Part shown: positions 18,701 to 26,221 of the stretch, one piece after another
Layout of the letters: the number at the start of each line of letters is the position of its first letter
How positions within the stretch are numbered: position 1 is the stretch's first letter
From: an uncultured Bacteroidota bacterium
GTDB lineage: Bacteria; Bacteroidota; Bacteroidia; Flavobacteriales; Flavobacteriaceae
Length of the DNA: 52,819 nt
Direction: 5' to 3'
Assembly (NCBI GenBank): GCA_902635895.1
Contig: CACPPV010000008.1
Span: forward strand, 1-52,819
Made by a program: the position numbers and the translations under genes
Notes under the pieces: generated by a model
The model's input: only the letters and a program-made list of their open reading frames with translations
Databases searched by the model: none
Told to the model about the DNA's origin: nothing

Positions 18701-21350
18701 GGGACCATTTCATTATTCGCGAATTACCAGTGTCGGCAACGTATATATTTCCAGAGGAATCTAAAGAAACTCCACGAGGATAACTTAACTGATTTAATGC
18801 ACTTCCATTTCCATTTCCTCCTGCAACAACTAAACCTTCTGATGATCCTGGCTCCCATTTTACGACTCTATGATTATATGTATCAGCTATATAAATATTA
18901 CCAGAATTGTCAACATGAATACCTCCATTTGGATGATTAAGTTGATTAAGTGACTCTCCGTATTGTCCAGTACCAGCTACAATACTTTCTGTGTAAGAAC
19001 CACCTGATAGAGTATATTTTAGAACTCTATGTCTACTATAATCAACAACATAAATATTCTCAGAATTATCAACATGAATTCCTTTTGGATAAACATTTGA
19101 AATAATAACAATTCCTTCAATTGCACCTGGAAGCCATTTTACAATACGATTATTTTGATAATCAGAAACATAAATATTGCCAGAAGAATCAATAGTAATA
19201 TCATCAGGACTATGAAGTTGATTTAAAGCATTTCCATAGCCATTTCCTCCTGCCAAAACAGAAGCTCCTTTCGAGGAAAACTCAGTTTCGTAATCTTGAT
19301 CTAATGTGGCTGTACCTGTAATAGTTAACGGTATAATAACATTTCTTGAATGAACTTCGCTTAAAGTAGCTGTTATCGTGCTGGTGCTTCCGTTCTCTTC
19401 AATTGTCGTTGCGTTTATTACAAGACTATCAACTGTTGGTTTGTCATCACTTAATAGATTCAAGGTAACATCGGTCTCAGTAGATGTTACGTTAACTAAA
19501 GTTCCAAAAGTTAAAATAATGGTTTCAATAGGTTCAACATCTGAGTCGTCTAAACCGTTTGTGGATATGGTCATAGTTCCAGTTGTAGATCCCGCTGGTA
19601 TTGTTATTGGACTTGAGGAAACTGTAAATTCAGTGTTTTCAGTAGCTGTACCTCCAACAGTGTATGGAATCTCAATAGATTTACCACTAAGTCGTGAAAG
19701 AGTTGCAGTTAATGTAACATTTGATGAGGAATTTTCATTAATAGTTGGAAAACTTAAAGCAAAAGATACTGACGGAGGATCGTCATTATCTGTAATTGTT
19801 ATTGTAGAAGCATCTGTAATGGTGCTTGTGGCGTTGGTAACAGATGTGCTTGGGGTAATAATAATAGTCTCATCCTCTTCATCGTCAAAATCACTCAAGG
19901 ATGAAAAGGTTACAGTACCTGTTGTATCTCCAGATGCTATTTTTATCTCAGGATTTACTGTAAGTTTTTGGATTCGATTATTGTCATTGTCAGCTACATA
20001 AACATCACCACTATTACTAACATGTACAAACCATGGGAATTTTAGGCTAGATTCTGAGCTACCTTGGCTACCACTAGTGCCTATAATATTTAAATAGGAC
20101 GATTTTCCTTTAAGGTATTTTCTAACAACATGAGAATGGTGTTGTACTACATAAACATTGTCCAAATCATCTATCTCAACAGACATCGGATAATATATAT
20201 ATCCATAAATCGAGGAACCTTCATTTTCTCCCGGTATCCATTTCATGACTCGTTGGTTATTCCAATCTGCTATGTATAGGTTTCCAGAGCTATCAACAGC
20301 AACGTCTCTTGGATAATTTAACGTACTGTCATTTCCTTGTGCAACAATAACACCTTCAGTTGCACCTGGAATCCATTTCATAATTCTGTTGTTAGAGGCA
20401 TCAGCAATATATATATTACCTGAACTATCTAAATCAATTCCTTTGGGATTATTTAATTGATTAAGTGCATTTCCTCCACCATTTCCTCCAGCCACTGTGG
20501 ATGCCGAATAAGAACCGTCAACAAGTGAATATTTAATAACAGAGTTACCACTAACAACATAAATATTACCAGAGTTATCTACATGTAAAGCTTCAAGATC
20601 AGAAATTGATGATATTAATTCAACTCCCTGTGATGCATTAAACTCCCACTTAACAATACGACCATTATTATGGTCAGCAATGTAAATGTTTCCAATATTA
20701 TCTGAGTGAACATCATAAGGGTTGTCCAATTGGTTTAATGCATTTCCTTCGCCGTTTCCTCCAGCAACGGTTTTAACACCCTTTGTTGCAAAATCTGTTG
20801 AATAGTCCTCCAAAGATGCAGTTCCCGAAATAGTTAGAGGAATTATTACGTCCTCAGAATGAGCTGTGCTTAATGTAGCTGTAAGAGTACTGGTTGCTCC
20901 TGCTTCATTTATAGTTGTTTCATCTAAACTAATGCTAGAAACTTTGGCTTTAACAGTGATTGTTCCAACCATGCCAGCATGAGCAGAACATTGATAATAA
21001 TATGTCCCAGAAGCTGTTGGGGTCCAAACCACATCACCACTTTCAGCTCCATTATTGGTCACTCCAGAGGCTTGATTATCAGTTCCAGTTCCAGATTGTG
21101 TTTTAATATAAAAAGGGTGTCCACTAGCATTAACAGAAAATGTAATGGCATCACCAACTATAAAAGTAAGTGATGGATCATCTCCAGAAACCGAACCGTT
21201 TAAATCTGTTCCAGAAAGAGTATAATTAGAGCTATCTGATGCCGTAACATTTATAGAATAGCCTGCTGATAATGGATTAATTAAATCGTTTGAAAAGGAA
21301 AGGTTAAAAAATAATAATCCTATTAAAAACTGAAATTTAAAAATTTTCAC
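9744..21350 (-). CDS. Giant T9SS-secreted multidomain protein (cupredoxin, Calx-beta/NHL repeats, FG-GAP, dockerin)
   Basis: One uninterrupted 3868-residue frame. Order: signal peptide (about 1-20); cupredoxin domain (28-134) with ligands H78, C121, H124, M127; five tandem units (137-2584); FG-GAP/VCBS block 1 (2585-2935, six Ca-type DxDxDG repeats); FnIII-like domain (2937-3050); FG-GAP block 2 (3050-3440, seven repeats); FnIII-like domain (3467-3581); dockerin-like pair (3587-3644); a beta region that may be cohesin-like (3655-3780); type A T9SS sorting domain (3787-3868, starting VYPNPTKNN). Each unit holds a Calx-beta domain apparently split by a six-blade NHL propeller; units 1-4 also hold an intact Calx-beta domain. 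The likely role is a cell-surface or secreted adhesin or binding protein. It lies 71 bases after hisIE, on the same strand. Ligand unknown. Confidence 0.93.
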   Translation of the reverse strand: MKIFKFQFLIGLLFFNLSFSNDLINPLSAGYSINVTASDSSNYTLSGTDLNGSVSGDDPSLTFIVGDAITFSVNASGHPFYIKTQSGTGTDNQASGVTNNGAESGDVVWTPTASGTYYYQCSAHAGMVGTITVKAKVSSISLDETTINEAGATSTLTATLSTAHSEDVIIPLTISGTASLEDYSTDFATKGVKTVAGGNGEGNALNQLDNPYDVHSDNIGNIYIADHNNGRIVKWEFNASQGVELISSISDLEALHVDNSGNIYVVSGNSVIKYSLVDGSYSASTVAGGNGGGNALNQLNNPKGIDLDSSGNIYIADASNNRIMKWIPGATEGVIVAQGNDSTLNYPRDVAVDSSGNLYIADWNNQRVMKWIPGENEGSSIYGYIYYPMSVEIDDLDNVYVVQHHSHVVRKYLKGKSSYLNIIGTSGSQGSSESSLKFPWFVHVSNSGDVYVADNDNNRIQKLTVNPEIKIASGDTTGTVTFSSLSDFDDEEDETIIITPSTSVTNATSTITDASTITITDNDDPPSVSFALSFPTINENSSSNVTLTATLSRLSGKSIEIPYTVGGTATENTEFTVSSSPITIPAGSTTGTMTISTNGLDDSDVEPIETIILTFGTLVNVTSTETDVTLNLLSDDKPTVDSLVINATTIEENGSTSTITATLSEVHSRNVIIPLTITGTATLDQDYETEFSSKGASVLAGGNGYGNALNQLHSPDDITIDSSGNIYVSDYQNNRIVKWLPGAIEGIVIISNVYPKGIHVDNSENIYVVDYSRHRVLKYTLSGGSYTESIVAGTGQYGESLNQLNHPNGGIHVDNSGNIYIADTYNHRVVKWEPGSSEGLVVAGGNGNGSALNQLSYPRGVSLDSSGNIYVADTGNSRIMKWSPSSSEGTKILDGLSLSIASPVGIYIDSFDNIYTVLNGHSKVVKHSLLNGSYTQSVIAGGNGSGSALNELNRPNGFFVDDNGNIYIADTNNHRIIKQQIKPEIEIVAGSSTGAIKFRSLADLSDEDDETIIVTPSTTVSNATSSITDVKTITITDDDVASTVSFAFSSPNIDEDSSTDVTLTATLNEPSGREIKIPFTVGGTATETTEFTVSNSPITIPAGSTTGTVTISTTGLDDTDVEPIETIILTFGTLVNATTTETDVTLNLLSDDKPTVESISLDSETIDEDGSTSTITATISAVHSKDVIIPLVLTGTAQKDSDYSIGFASRGASTVAGGNGEGNSLNQFRYPRGITMDSSGNIYVADTDNSRIMKWAPGATKGEVIITGVYPMAIHVNNSGNIYVSDYNGHRVLKYTLSNGSYTQSVVAGGNNSGNSLNQLNRPWGIYLDSSETLYVADTYNHRIVKWSSGASQGVLVAGGNNEGNALNQLRYPRSVNLDSSGNIYVSDSDNNRIVKWAPNSNVGVDLFGYVHQPREIKFDSNKNLYVVQHYNQNIRKYSFSNGTYSNSSYSDLSSEFNNGNINYPNGIYIDEFDNIYVADRQNQRIEKLQLSPEIVVSAGSTTGTASFKSNLDSSDEDDETIIVTPSTSVSNATSSITDAKTITINDDDDAPTVSFSLSSPSIDENSSSVVTLTATLNIVSGKSIEIPYTVGGTATETTEYTVSSSPITIPAGLTTGTVTISTNGLDDSDVESIETIILTFGTLVNATTTETDVTLNLLSDDKPTVDSFTLDTGSIAENGGVSTLTATISALHSKDITIPLTITGTATINVDYTTEFTDKGLVTTVAGGNGNGNSANQLRYPHGLAMDSSGNIYVADTDNSRIMKWTPGASEGISIITGIYTLGIHVDDLDNIYVSDYYSNRVLKYTLSDGSYTPSVVAGGNNSGSNLNQLNRPFGIYVDDSENVYVTDRENHRIMKWPKGSSEGIVVAGGNGRGNSLNQLNYPYDVSLDSSNNIYVADESNYRIMRWAPNSSEGVIIAGGNYGNGLSELRYPRGVDLNSDGVMFITDSENHRIIKWIPGKSSGTVIAGGNGNGNNMNQLNSPWAALVGSDGNLYVADRNNHRIQKVDLNSKIVIKAGSISSDIKFTSINDSSYEFDETIIVTPSTSPTNATSSYSDPYNVTIVDDSEPPTVTFSLSSAYINENSPTDVLLTASMSSVAGRPIEIPFTLSGTATETTEYTVSSNSINILEGSNKGSISISTNGLDDTTVETVETIIFTYGTIVNANSTETETTLNLLSDDNPTLNSVEYSKTSFAEHESVKISATISESHSKDITIPISLSGSSKLDVDYSVEFFSKEVPSLLFGQGQGWGLNQLTRPKSFTNDDSGNIYVGDDNNRIIKIKSGSSEGEAVITGISGPYGVQVDTNGYIYVTEHHQHRVLKYTLNGDSYIFDAVVAGGNNSGSNLNQLYYPSQIYLDSSDNLYVVDSQNHRIVKWSPGATEGIVVAGGNGPGNELNQLRYPSDLSVDSNGTIFISDWDNRRIVKWEADANEGEIIYYDNGSYYGNYMSIEVDQDSGVIYSTDLYDNRVYRFIPLDDGKYKRTVIAGGNGSGNNLNQLNYPKDVLIDSDNNLNILDENNHRIIKVQLSPEIMIKSGSTKGDFTITGFEDRVDEGDETIIVTPSLLATNVITEINDATTLSLLDNTISLVQKDDPFLGLSKSSVSWGDFDNDGDKDVAIMGVSNVDGAFNDIYRNNDGSFARMNQNFVNLYDGDLSWVDLNKDGYLDLVVSGYNETPQINVYISKNKAQFFERSENTYGLPELFASKMAWGDLDNDGDIDLAISGIDAQNNNVFHIYYRENGKDNFVKETQFNGSVASNGFLEIVDIDLDGDNDIKFPGGININSFFRSEYNPWYNDGGGNKNSSLGFFKTSGAQRLEYIQMGEDGNGNIQSNASQWGINLKLKNGDIAIGDYDNNGLDDIVFTGEDKNGVPVTKLFEGISNGYGGFNWVESSIELVGLRESTADWVDYDMDGDLDLFITGLDSSSARTILYETEITNKDNQAPPKVTGLKAEDLGNGKIKFSWDTPSDDFSNNIGYVLRLGTTPGGTELSNTFSNLETGNRLITLPPPIYSNSYETSLEPGTYYFAVQAIDGGLKAGEFSDESSYTLKYEWKLLNQGGIVDRKIQSYENPVMKVGDIDNDNDLDLIYGTNDGSETRVYTYNGVRLVQEDGNGYARNIRNSRNITDIDIDDINSDGLSDIVINSFANTNNSQLRVYFGSETGNMEERGIDSGLYKGKVKIIDMNNDGQSEVVLIGLTADNTSGKPKIYIYEMNSDRSFVKVDISEQIDDLTGASYDLGDVDNDQDIDILISGFDESQGLKAYIYKNVGNAGLDYKLEKTTNNIAAIRDGTVDFIDFDSDGDLDAAVTGTGLQGDIFEIYKNDLNEGKENWPRIDLGLTGMRNGKTDLGDFNGDGFTDIIYSGLLEGSGKVTKLAEYTSATNSYVDSAFDVSDVIEASVEFGDIDGDGDLDFVLSGEDKDGLSNNYDPWNNSKYIFRAYLNKRNESAAVSEPQSGSRSGASVSNSYVENAPPSVPEIISTEILLSEQTVEGNLVIEFSWNASSDDLTPVEGLTYALKIGTTENGEEIMSANSNSNGQRKTAEKGNAEHNLKWKVSLPDGVYYWSVQAIDASFNGSEFSKPRQFLASSDFKLGDSNGDQSVNILDLTNIIDKILGNDVSVWINTTSDINNDGVIDVLDVSGVVNLILNSNETGLAYGVDPVRNLNYFSIVPVGEMELIYSGNKVYFESEEVISGLQFTINKSIDHLINKDLNENLNIISFKEDDNNITYIIYSNDNQSIADYSNVLLSYVDKKLKEYEISDIKAATPDGLPLIAKYKDESFFDEENEILKVYPNPTKNNLNILGSIVNDLNIIDVKIYNTIGVMVHEESFDSIERFRQLDLSSLTSGVYVIEINTILGKNIKKTKIYKFVKN
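13599..14807 (-). repeat. Giant-protein repeat unit 5, lacking the intact Calx-beta domain (residues 2182-2584)
   Basis: The unit is 403 codons. It keeps the split Calx-beta domain and six NHL blades (about residues 2237-2524) but stops after the second half of that Calx-beta domain and runs straight into the first FG-GAP repeat. It is therefore about 110 codons shorter than units 2-4. Confidence 0.82.
14808..16361 (-). repeat. Giant-protein repeat unit 4 (residues 1664-2181)
   Basis: The unit is 518 codons, with six NHL blades (about residues 1721-2007) inside a split Calx-beta domain and then an intact Calx-beta domain. The intact domain is more diverged than in units 2 and 3 (GTIVNANSTETETTLNL). 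Confidence 0.85.
16362..17891 (-). repeat. Giant-protein repeat unit 3 (residues 1154-1663)
   Basis: The unit is 510 codons with the same order as unit 2 and six NHL blades (about residues 1212-1491). Its intact Calx-beta domain (about 1551-1663) is very similar to that of unit 2, including GGTATETTE and the TFGTLVNATTTETDVTLNL stretch, which suggests recent duplication or gene conversion. Confidence 0.85.
17892..19439 (-). repeat. Giant-protein repeat unit 2 (residues 638-1153)
   Basis: The unit is 516 codons and starts at the boundary motif SDDKPTVDS. It repeats the order split Calx-beta, six NHL blades (about residues 696-977), Calx-beta second half, intact Calx-beta domain. The propeller entry motif AGGNG-GNALNQL is shared with the other units. 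Confidence 0.85.
19440..20942 (-). repeat. Giant-protein repeat unit 1 (residues 137-637)
   Basis: This unit is 501 codons. It holds the first half of a Calx-beta domain (ending near DYSTDFATKG), a six-blade NHL propeller (about residues 189-462), the second half of the same Calx-beta domain (from PEIKIASGDTTG), and an intact second Calx-beta domain (about 526-637). NHL blades show the pattern GNIYIAD-NNRI-KW. It is the most diverged at the start, lacking the DDKPTV link seen at later boundaries. Confidence 0.85.
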
Positions 21351-21378
21351 AACTAAATATAACTAAAATAAAAGTTCG

Positions 21379-21398
21379 TTTTTATAATATTATAAAAA
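21379..21398. other. 20-base all-AT perfect palindrome between hisIE and the giant gene
   Basis: TTTTTATAATATTATAAAAA is its own reverse complement and lies in the 71-base gap after hisIE. A long T run lies next to it on the minus strand. It might slow or end transcription from the his operon, but an AT-only stem is weak and such palindromes arise by chance in this composition. Confidence 0.3.
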
Positions 21399-21421
21399 AA
21401 AATAGTTCGATTAAAATACAT

Positions 21422-22012
21422 CTAATTTCTTGACTTTAAAATATTTACAACATCTTCAATCTTATATCCTTTTTCTTGAAGAAGAATTAAATAGTGAAAT
21501 AATAAATCCGCAGATTCATTCAAAAATAGCTTACTATTGTTATCCTTTGCTTCAATAACCATTTCAATTGCCTCCTCTCCTACTTTTTGAGCTATTTTAT
21601 TAGTTCCTTTTTTAAATAAAGATGATATGTAGCTTGATTCTGAGGGGTTTTTCTTTCTATCTTCTATAATATCTTCTAATTTATCTATAAAATTTTCAGA
21701 TTTATTAATTTCTTCAAAACAAGTATCATCGCCTTTGTGACAAACCGGACCAAATGGATTTACTTTAATTAGCAAAGTGTCAATATCACAGTCTTCTTTA
21801 ATGGAAACAACACGTAATTCATTACCACTTTCCTCGCCTTTTTTCCATATTCTTTTCTTAGTTCTACTATAAAAATGAACAACATTACTACTTAAAGTTA
21901 AACTTAAGGATTCTTTATTTAAATAACCTAACATCAGCACTTTAAGAGTTTTGTCATCTTGAATAATAGCAGGCACTAAACCATCTTTATTCTTGTTGTA
22001 ATTTAGTTTCAT
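21422..22012 (-). CDS. hisI: Bifunctional phosphoribosyl-AMP cyclohydrolase / phosphoribosyl-ATP pyrophosphatase
   Basis: The 196-residue HisIE fusion catalyses the second and third steps of histidine synthesis. The HisI cyclohydrolase domain occupies about residues 1-105, with [18 protein letters not shown] and the metal-binding CD-D and [11 protein letters not shown] motifs. The HisE pyrophosphatase domain (about 110-196) carries the [12 protein letters not shown] helix with conserved acidic residues. It is the last gene of the his operon and overlaps hisF by 4 bases. Confidence 0.96.
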   Translation of the reverse strand: MKLNYNKNKDGLVPAIIQDDKTLKVLMLGYLNKESLSLTLSSNVVHFYSRTKKRIWKKGEESGNELRVVSIKEDCDIDTLLIKVNPFGPVCHKGDDTCFEEINKSENFIDKLEDIIEDRKKNPSESSYISSLFKKGTNKIAQKVGEEAIEMVIEAKDNNSKLFLNESADLLFHYLILLQEKGYKIEDVVNILKSRN

Positions 22013-22764
22013 AATCTTACGGGTATCTCGTTATTATTTAATTCTTTTTTTAATGTATTTATGTCAATTTCATTAAAATGAAATACACTTGCTGCCAAAG
22101 CCGCATCTGCACATCCCTTGTTAAAAACATCAATAAAATGCTCTATTTTTCCAGCACCACCAGATGCAATTACTGGAATATTGACCATATTAGACAATTT
22201 ACTTAATGCTTTGTTTGAAAATCCATTTTTGGTTCCGTCGTGATCCATTGATGTAAACAAAATTTCACCTGCCCCCCTATTTTCGACCTCCTTAGCCCAG
22301 TCAAATAATTTAATTTCGGTTTTAACTCTTCCTCCAACTAAGTAAACATACCAATCGTTGTCCTCGTATTTAGCATCAATTGCAACCACAACACACTGAC
22401 TTCCAAATTTAGATGCCAATTCGTTAATAAAGTCAGGGTTTTTAACAGCGTAACTATTTATTGACACTTTATCTGCTCCATTTTTTAAAAGAATATCAAC
22501 ATCCTCAACGGATTTAATACCTCCGCCAACTGTGAAAGGAATATTTATATTCTTAGCTATTTCATTTACCAATTTTGCAAAAGTTCTTCTATCTTCTTTT
22601 GTTGCTGTAATATCTAAAAAAACCAATTCATCAGCACCTATTTTAGAATACACTTTAGCCAATTCCACAGGATCTCCGGCATCGATTAGATCAACAAAAT
22701 TTACTCCTTTAACAGTTCTAGAATCTTTTATATCAAGACAAGGTATTATTCTTTTAGCAAGCAT
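22009..22764 (-). CDS. hisF: Imidazole glycerol phosphate synthase subunit HisF
   Basis: The 251-residue TIM barrel is the cyclase subunit of IGP synthase and uses ammonia delivered by HisH. It starts [20 protein letters not shown], with catalytic D11; the second catalytic Asp near residue 130 lies in VVVAIDAK. Phosphate-binding GGGIKS and SGGAG motifs are present. It shares one base with hisA and overlaps hisIE, so translation is tightly coupled. Confidence 0.97.
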   Translation of the reverse strand: MLAKRIIPCLDIKDSRTVKGVNFVDLIDAGDPVELAKVYSKIGADELVFLDITATKEDRRTFAKLVNEIAKNINIPFTVGGGIKSVEDVDILLKNGADKVSINSYAVKNPDFINELASKFGSQCVVVAIDAKYEDNDWYVYLVGGRVKTEIKLFDWAKEVENRGAGEILFTSMDHDGTKNGFSNKALSKLSNMVNIPVIASGGAGKIEHFIDVFNKGCADAALAASVFHFNEIDINTLKKELNNNEIPVRL

Positions 22765-23486
22765 TAATTTTCAATGAATTGTGTTAAACTTTTAAGATCA
22801 ATTTTATTTTCATAAATAGCTTTTCCAATTATAGCGCCTTCACATCCTATAGACTTTAATTCCTCTAAATCTTGAATTACAGAAATCCCTCCTGAGGCAA
22901 TCAAGTAAACACTTTTAAAATTGTTTAAAATTTCTTTGTAGATTGATAGTGACGGCCCATCTAGCATACCGTCTTTTGAAATATCTGTAGGAATTATATA
23001 ATTAACCCCTTTAGAAAGATAATCCTTTACAAAGCTTATTAAATCTTTTCCAGAATCTTCAAGCCAACCATTTGTTTTAATTTTTCCATCTAAAAAATCT
23101 GCTCCCAAGATTATTTTTTGAGGACCATACCTATTTAACAAGTCAAAAAATAAGCATGGGTTCGAAACAGCTAAACTTCCCAGAGTAATTTGATTCGCAC
23201 CAGATTCAAAAGCTATTTCTATATCTTTAGAAGACTTTAAACCACCCCCAAAATCTACTTTTAAGTTTGTTTTTACAGCGATTTGCTCCAAAATATCATG
23301 ATTAACTATTGAATTTGATTTAGCGCCATCAAGATCAACTAAATGAAGATAATTTATTCCAGCATCCTCAAATCTTTTAGCCATATCCAATGGACTAGCT
23401 ACATATACAGTCTTTTGGTTGTAATTGCCCTGAGATAACCTAACACATTTACCGCCAATAATATCAATAGCTGGAATTATTCTCAT
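22764..23486 (-). CDS. hisA: ProFAR isomerase HisA
   Basis: The 240-residue TIM barrel isomerises ProFAR to PRFAR, the fourth step of histidine synthesis. Catalytic D8 is in [10 protein letters not shown] and the second catalytic Asp is in PTDISKDGM. Two half-barrel phosphate motifs (DFGGGLKSS and ASGGIS) are visible. It lies between hisH and hisF in the expected order. Confidence 0.97.
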   Translation of the reverse strand: MRIIPAIDIIGGKCVRLSQGNYNQKTVYVASPLDMAKRFEDAGINYLHLVDLDGAKSNSIVNHDILEQIAVKTNLKVDFGGGLKSSKDIEIAFESGANQITLGSLAVSNPCLFFDLLNRYGPQKIILGADFLDGKIKTNGWLEDSGKDLISFVKDYLSKGVNYIIPTDISKDGMLDGPSLSIYKEILNNFKSVYLIASGGISVIQDLEELKSIGCEGAIIGKAIYENKIDLKSLTQFIEN

Positions 23487-23490
23487 CTGT

Positions 23491-24072
23491 TTAATTTTTA
23501 AGAAAATTTTTCAAAATTAATTCACCAATATCTCCACTTTTTTCGGGATGAAACTGAACACCAATAAAATTATCTTTTTTTATGGCGGTACTATATCTGA
23601 TTCCATATTCGGACACTGCTGTAGTTTCATTAATTAAAGGCACATAATAACTATGTACTAAGTACATGTACTCGTTTTCAGAGACATGATTAAATAATTG
23701 ACCTTTTAAATTACTAATCGTATTCCAACCTATTTGAGGGACCTTTAATGAAATGTCAAATTTCTTAACATCTGTTGAAAATATTTTTAAACAGCTGGTA
23801 TTTCCTTCTTCAGAATAATCACACATTAATTGCATCCCCAGACAAATACCCAAAACAGGCTGGGTTAATCTTGGAATAATAGCATCTAAACCAAATGATT
23901 TGAGTTTACCCATGGCACTACTCGCCTCCCCTACACCAGGAAATATAACCTTATCTGAAGTTTTAATTTCTTCTTCATCAGATGTTAAAAAACCTTCGCA
24001 CCCTATTCTATTCAAAGCGTATTTTACACTTTGAGTGTTACCTGCACCATAATCAATTATAGCTACTTTCAT
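23491..24072 (-). CDS. hisH: Imidazole glycerol phosphate synthase subunit HisH
   Basis: The 193-residue class I glutamine amidotransferase supplies ammonia to HisF. The catalytic triad is visible as C77 in GICLGMQLM and H175/E177 in QFHPEKSGD. The N-terminus [20 protein letters not shown] is typical. Its start shares one base with the hisB stop. Confidence 0.97.
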   Translation of the reverse strand: MKVAIIDYGAGNTQSVKYALNRIGCEGFLTSDEEEIKTSDKVIFPGVGEASSAMGKLKSFGLDAIIPRLTQPVLGICLGMQLMCDYSEEGNTSCLKIFSTDVKKFDISLKVPQIGWNTISNLKGQLFNHVSENEYMYLVHSYYVPLINETTAVSEYGIRYSTAIKKDNFIGVQFHPEKSGDIGELILKNFLKN

Positions 24073-25181
24073 TATAAAACACCTTTTGTAGAGGGTAAGA
24101 TTAATTTGTTTTGATTTTTAGAGACTGCTGTTTTAATACACTTGGCAAAAGCTTTGAAAATAGATTCTATTTTGTGATGCTCATTTGTTCCCTCAACTTT
24201 AATATTTGCATTAAGTTTTGCACCATCACAAAAAGATTTAAAAAAATGATAAAACATTTCAGTGGGCATATCTCCTATTTTTTCTCTCTTAAAATCAGCA
24301 TCCCAGACTAACCAACTTCTTCCTCCAAAATCAATAGCAACCTGAGCTAAACAATCGTCCATTGGAAGAGAAAAAGCATATCTCTCAATTCCTATTTTAT
24401 TGCCTAAAACAGAAAGAAATGACTCTCCAAGCGCAATTGCAGTATCCTCGATTGTGTGGTGTTCATCAACATTTAAATCTCCATTAACTTTTATATTTAA
24501 ATCTACAAGTGAATGCTTAGAAAGCTGATCTAACATATGATCAAAAAAGGATAGTCCTGTATCAATATTACTTCTTCCTGTACCATCTAAATCAAGGTCG
24601 ATTTTAATTTTCGTTTCATTTGTATTTCTTTCAAATGAAGAAAACCTATTTAATCCACTTAGATATTCATAAATTGATTTCCAAGATTCAGTTTTTAATT
24701 TAATTACATCTTCAAATGAAGTTTTAGAAGACTGTCCAAAAAGAATACCCGAACAGTTCAAATTTTTTGCTAATTCCATATCTGTCAACCGATCTCCAAT
24801 TACAAAAGAATTGGTCATATCAATATTATTATCTTCAATATATTCTGTTAGCATTCCAGTTCTTGGTTTTCGATAGTTTGAATTTTCATTTTCAAAGCTC
24901 TTATCAATGTGTATTTTGAAAAAATTTATGTCCTCGTTTTTAAAAGAGTCGATAATAAAGTTTTGAACAGGCCAAAAAGTTTCTTCAGGAAAAGAGTCTG
25001 TCCCTAGCCCATCTTGGTTGGTCACCATAACGAGATTGTAGTCCAATTCATTAACAATTTTGTTTAAATAGTTAAATACTCCAGGGAAAAAACTTAGTTT
25101 TTCAAAACTATCAAGTTGTTTATCTATCTCAGGCTCAACCACAAGAGTACCATCTCTGTCTATAAATAGAATTTTTTTCAT
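24072..25181 (-). CDS. hisB: Bifunctional histidinol-phosphatase / imidazoleglycerol-phosphate dehydratase
   Basis: The 369-residue fusion has an N-terminal HAD phosphatase domain (about 1-165) with the nucleophile motif FIDRDGTLV, and a C-terminal IGP dehydratase domain (about 175-369) with metal-binding histidines in SFFDHMLDQL, DEHHTIEDTA and EHHKIES. The two domains carry out the sixth and eighth steps of histidine synthesis. It overlaps hisC by 4 bases. Confidence 0.97.
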   Translation of the reverse strand: MKKILFIDRDGTLVVEPEIDKQLDSFEKLSFFPGVFNYLNKIVNELDYNLVMVTNQDGLGTDSFPEETFWPVQNFIIDSFKNEDINFFKIHIDKSFENENSNYRKPRTGMLTEYIEDNNIDMTNSFVIGDRLTDMELAKNLNCSGILFGQSSKTSFEDVIKLKTESWKSIYEYLSGLNRFSSFERNTNETKIKIDLDLDGTGRSNIDTGLSFFDHMLDQLSKHSLVDLNIKVNGDLNVDEHHTIEDTAIALGESFLSVLGNKIGIERYAFSLPMDDCLAQVAIDFGGRSWLVWDADFKREKIGDMPTEMFYHFFKSFCDGAKLNANIKVEGTNEHHKIESIFKAFAKCIKTAVSKNQNKLILPSTKGVL

Positions 25182-26221
25182 AGCTCTCTAAAATTTTTAA
25201 TTAATAATTTATTTTCACTAGGAGTTCCAATGGTGATTCTTAAACAATTATCGCACAAGAGCTCTTTTGAACGGTTTCTTAAAACAATTCCTCTATCTAT
25301 AAGCTGTTCGTATCTCAAATCAGCATCATCAACTTTAATTAATATAAAATTAGAATCTGAGGGATATACCTTTTCAACAAATGACAATTCATTTAATGAA
25401 TCAATAAGCTTATCTCTTTCTTCAAGGATGATTTTAATATTTGATTTAACAAAATCAATATTTTCAAGTTCTTCTAAAGCCCTTTTTTCAGTAAGCAAAT
25501 TTATATTATATGGAGGTTTTATTTTATTTAAATAATTTATGATTTTTTTATTCGCGAAACCCATGCCTAGTCTTATTCCAGCCATTCCAAAAGCCTTTGA
25601 CATAGTTTGAGTAACAATTAAATTATTGTATTTACCAATTAAGTTAACAAGAGATGAATTTGATGAAAAATCAATATACGCTTCGTCAATAACTACAACT
25701 CCGTTAAAAGACTCAATCAAATCAATTAAATCTTTTCTTGAAAAAGAATTTCCAGTAGGATTGTTGGGAGAACATAAAAATAATAATTTAGTTTTTTTTG
25801 AAAATGATTTTTTTATTTCTCCTAAATTCAATGAAAAATTTGATTTCAAGGAAATCTTAATATTTTCAACATTATTTGTTTTTGCAATTACATCATACAT
25901 TCCATATGTTGGTGGAATAGTTATTATTTTATCACATCCAGGATCACAAAAAACTCTAATAATTAAATCTAATATTTCATCTGTTCCATTTCCAAGAACA
26001 ACCTGTCCATTACTTAATTGATTTAATTCTAATAATCTCTGTTTTAGATAAGTATGTTTATTGTCTGGGTATCTGTTGATATCATTTTGAAATGGAGATT
26101 CGTTAGCATCAAGAAAAACTAAATTTTCCTTTTTGTTTTCAAATTCATCTCTGGCAGATGAATAAGAATTCATGTCTAAAACATTCTTTCTAACCAATAT
26201 ATCTAAGTTAATATTACTCAT
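25178..26221 (-). CDS. hisC: Histidinol-phosphate aminotransferase
   Basis: This class I/II PLP aminotransferase converts imidazole acetol phosphate and glutamate to histidinol phosphate. Visible features are the FLDANESPF start region, SPNNPTGN, DEAYIDFS and the PLP-lysine motif TMSKAFGMAGIRLG. I use the ATG at 26221 (347 residues, MSNINLDILVRKN), which overlaps the hisD stop by 8 bases; an ATG at 26233 would add four residues. Confidence 0.95.
   Translation of the reverse strand: MSNINLDILVRKNVLDMNSYSSARDEFENKKENLVFLDANESPFQNDINRYPDNKHTYLKQRLLELNQLSNGQVVLGNGTDEILDLIIRVFCDPGCDKIITIPPTYGMYDVIAKTNNVENIKISLKSNFSLNLGEIKKSFSKKTKLLFLCSPNNPTGNSFSRKDLIDLIESFNGVVVIDEAYIDFSSNSSLVNLIGKYNNLIVTQTMSKAFGMAGIRLGMGFANKKIINYLNKIKPPYNINLLTEKRALEELENIDFVKSNIKIILEERDKLIDSLNELSFVEKVYPSDSNFILIKVDDADLRYEQLIDRGIVLRNRSKELLCDNCLRITIGTPSENKLLIKNFREL

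Noticed and set aside
16285-20001. Three long antisense ORFs of about 205 codons (16285-16902, 17815-18432, 19378-20001)
   Set aside because: They lie opposite the Calx-beta parts of the giant gene and recur at the repeat spacing because the coding strand repeats. Their composition is a mirror of Thr/Ser-rich coding sequence, so they are shadows.
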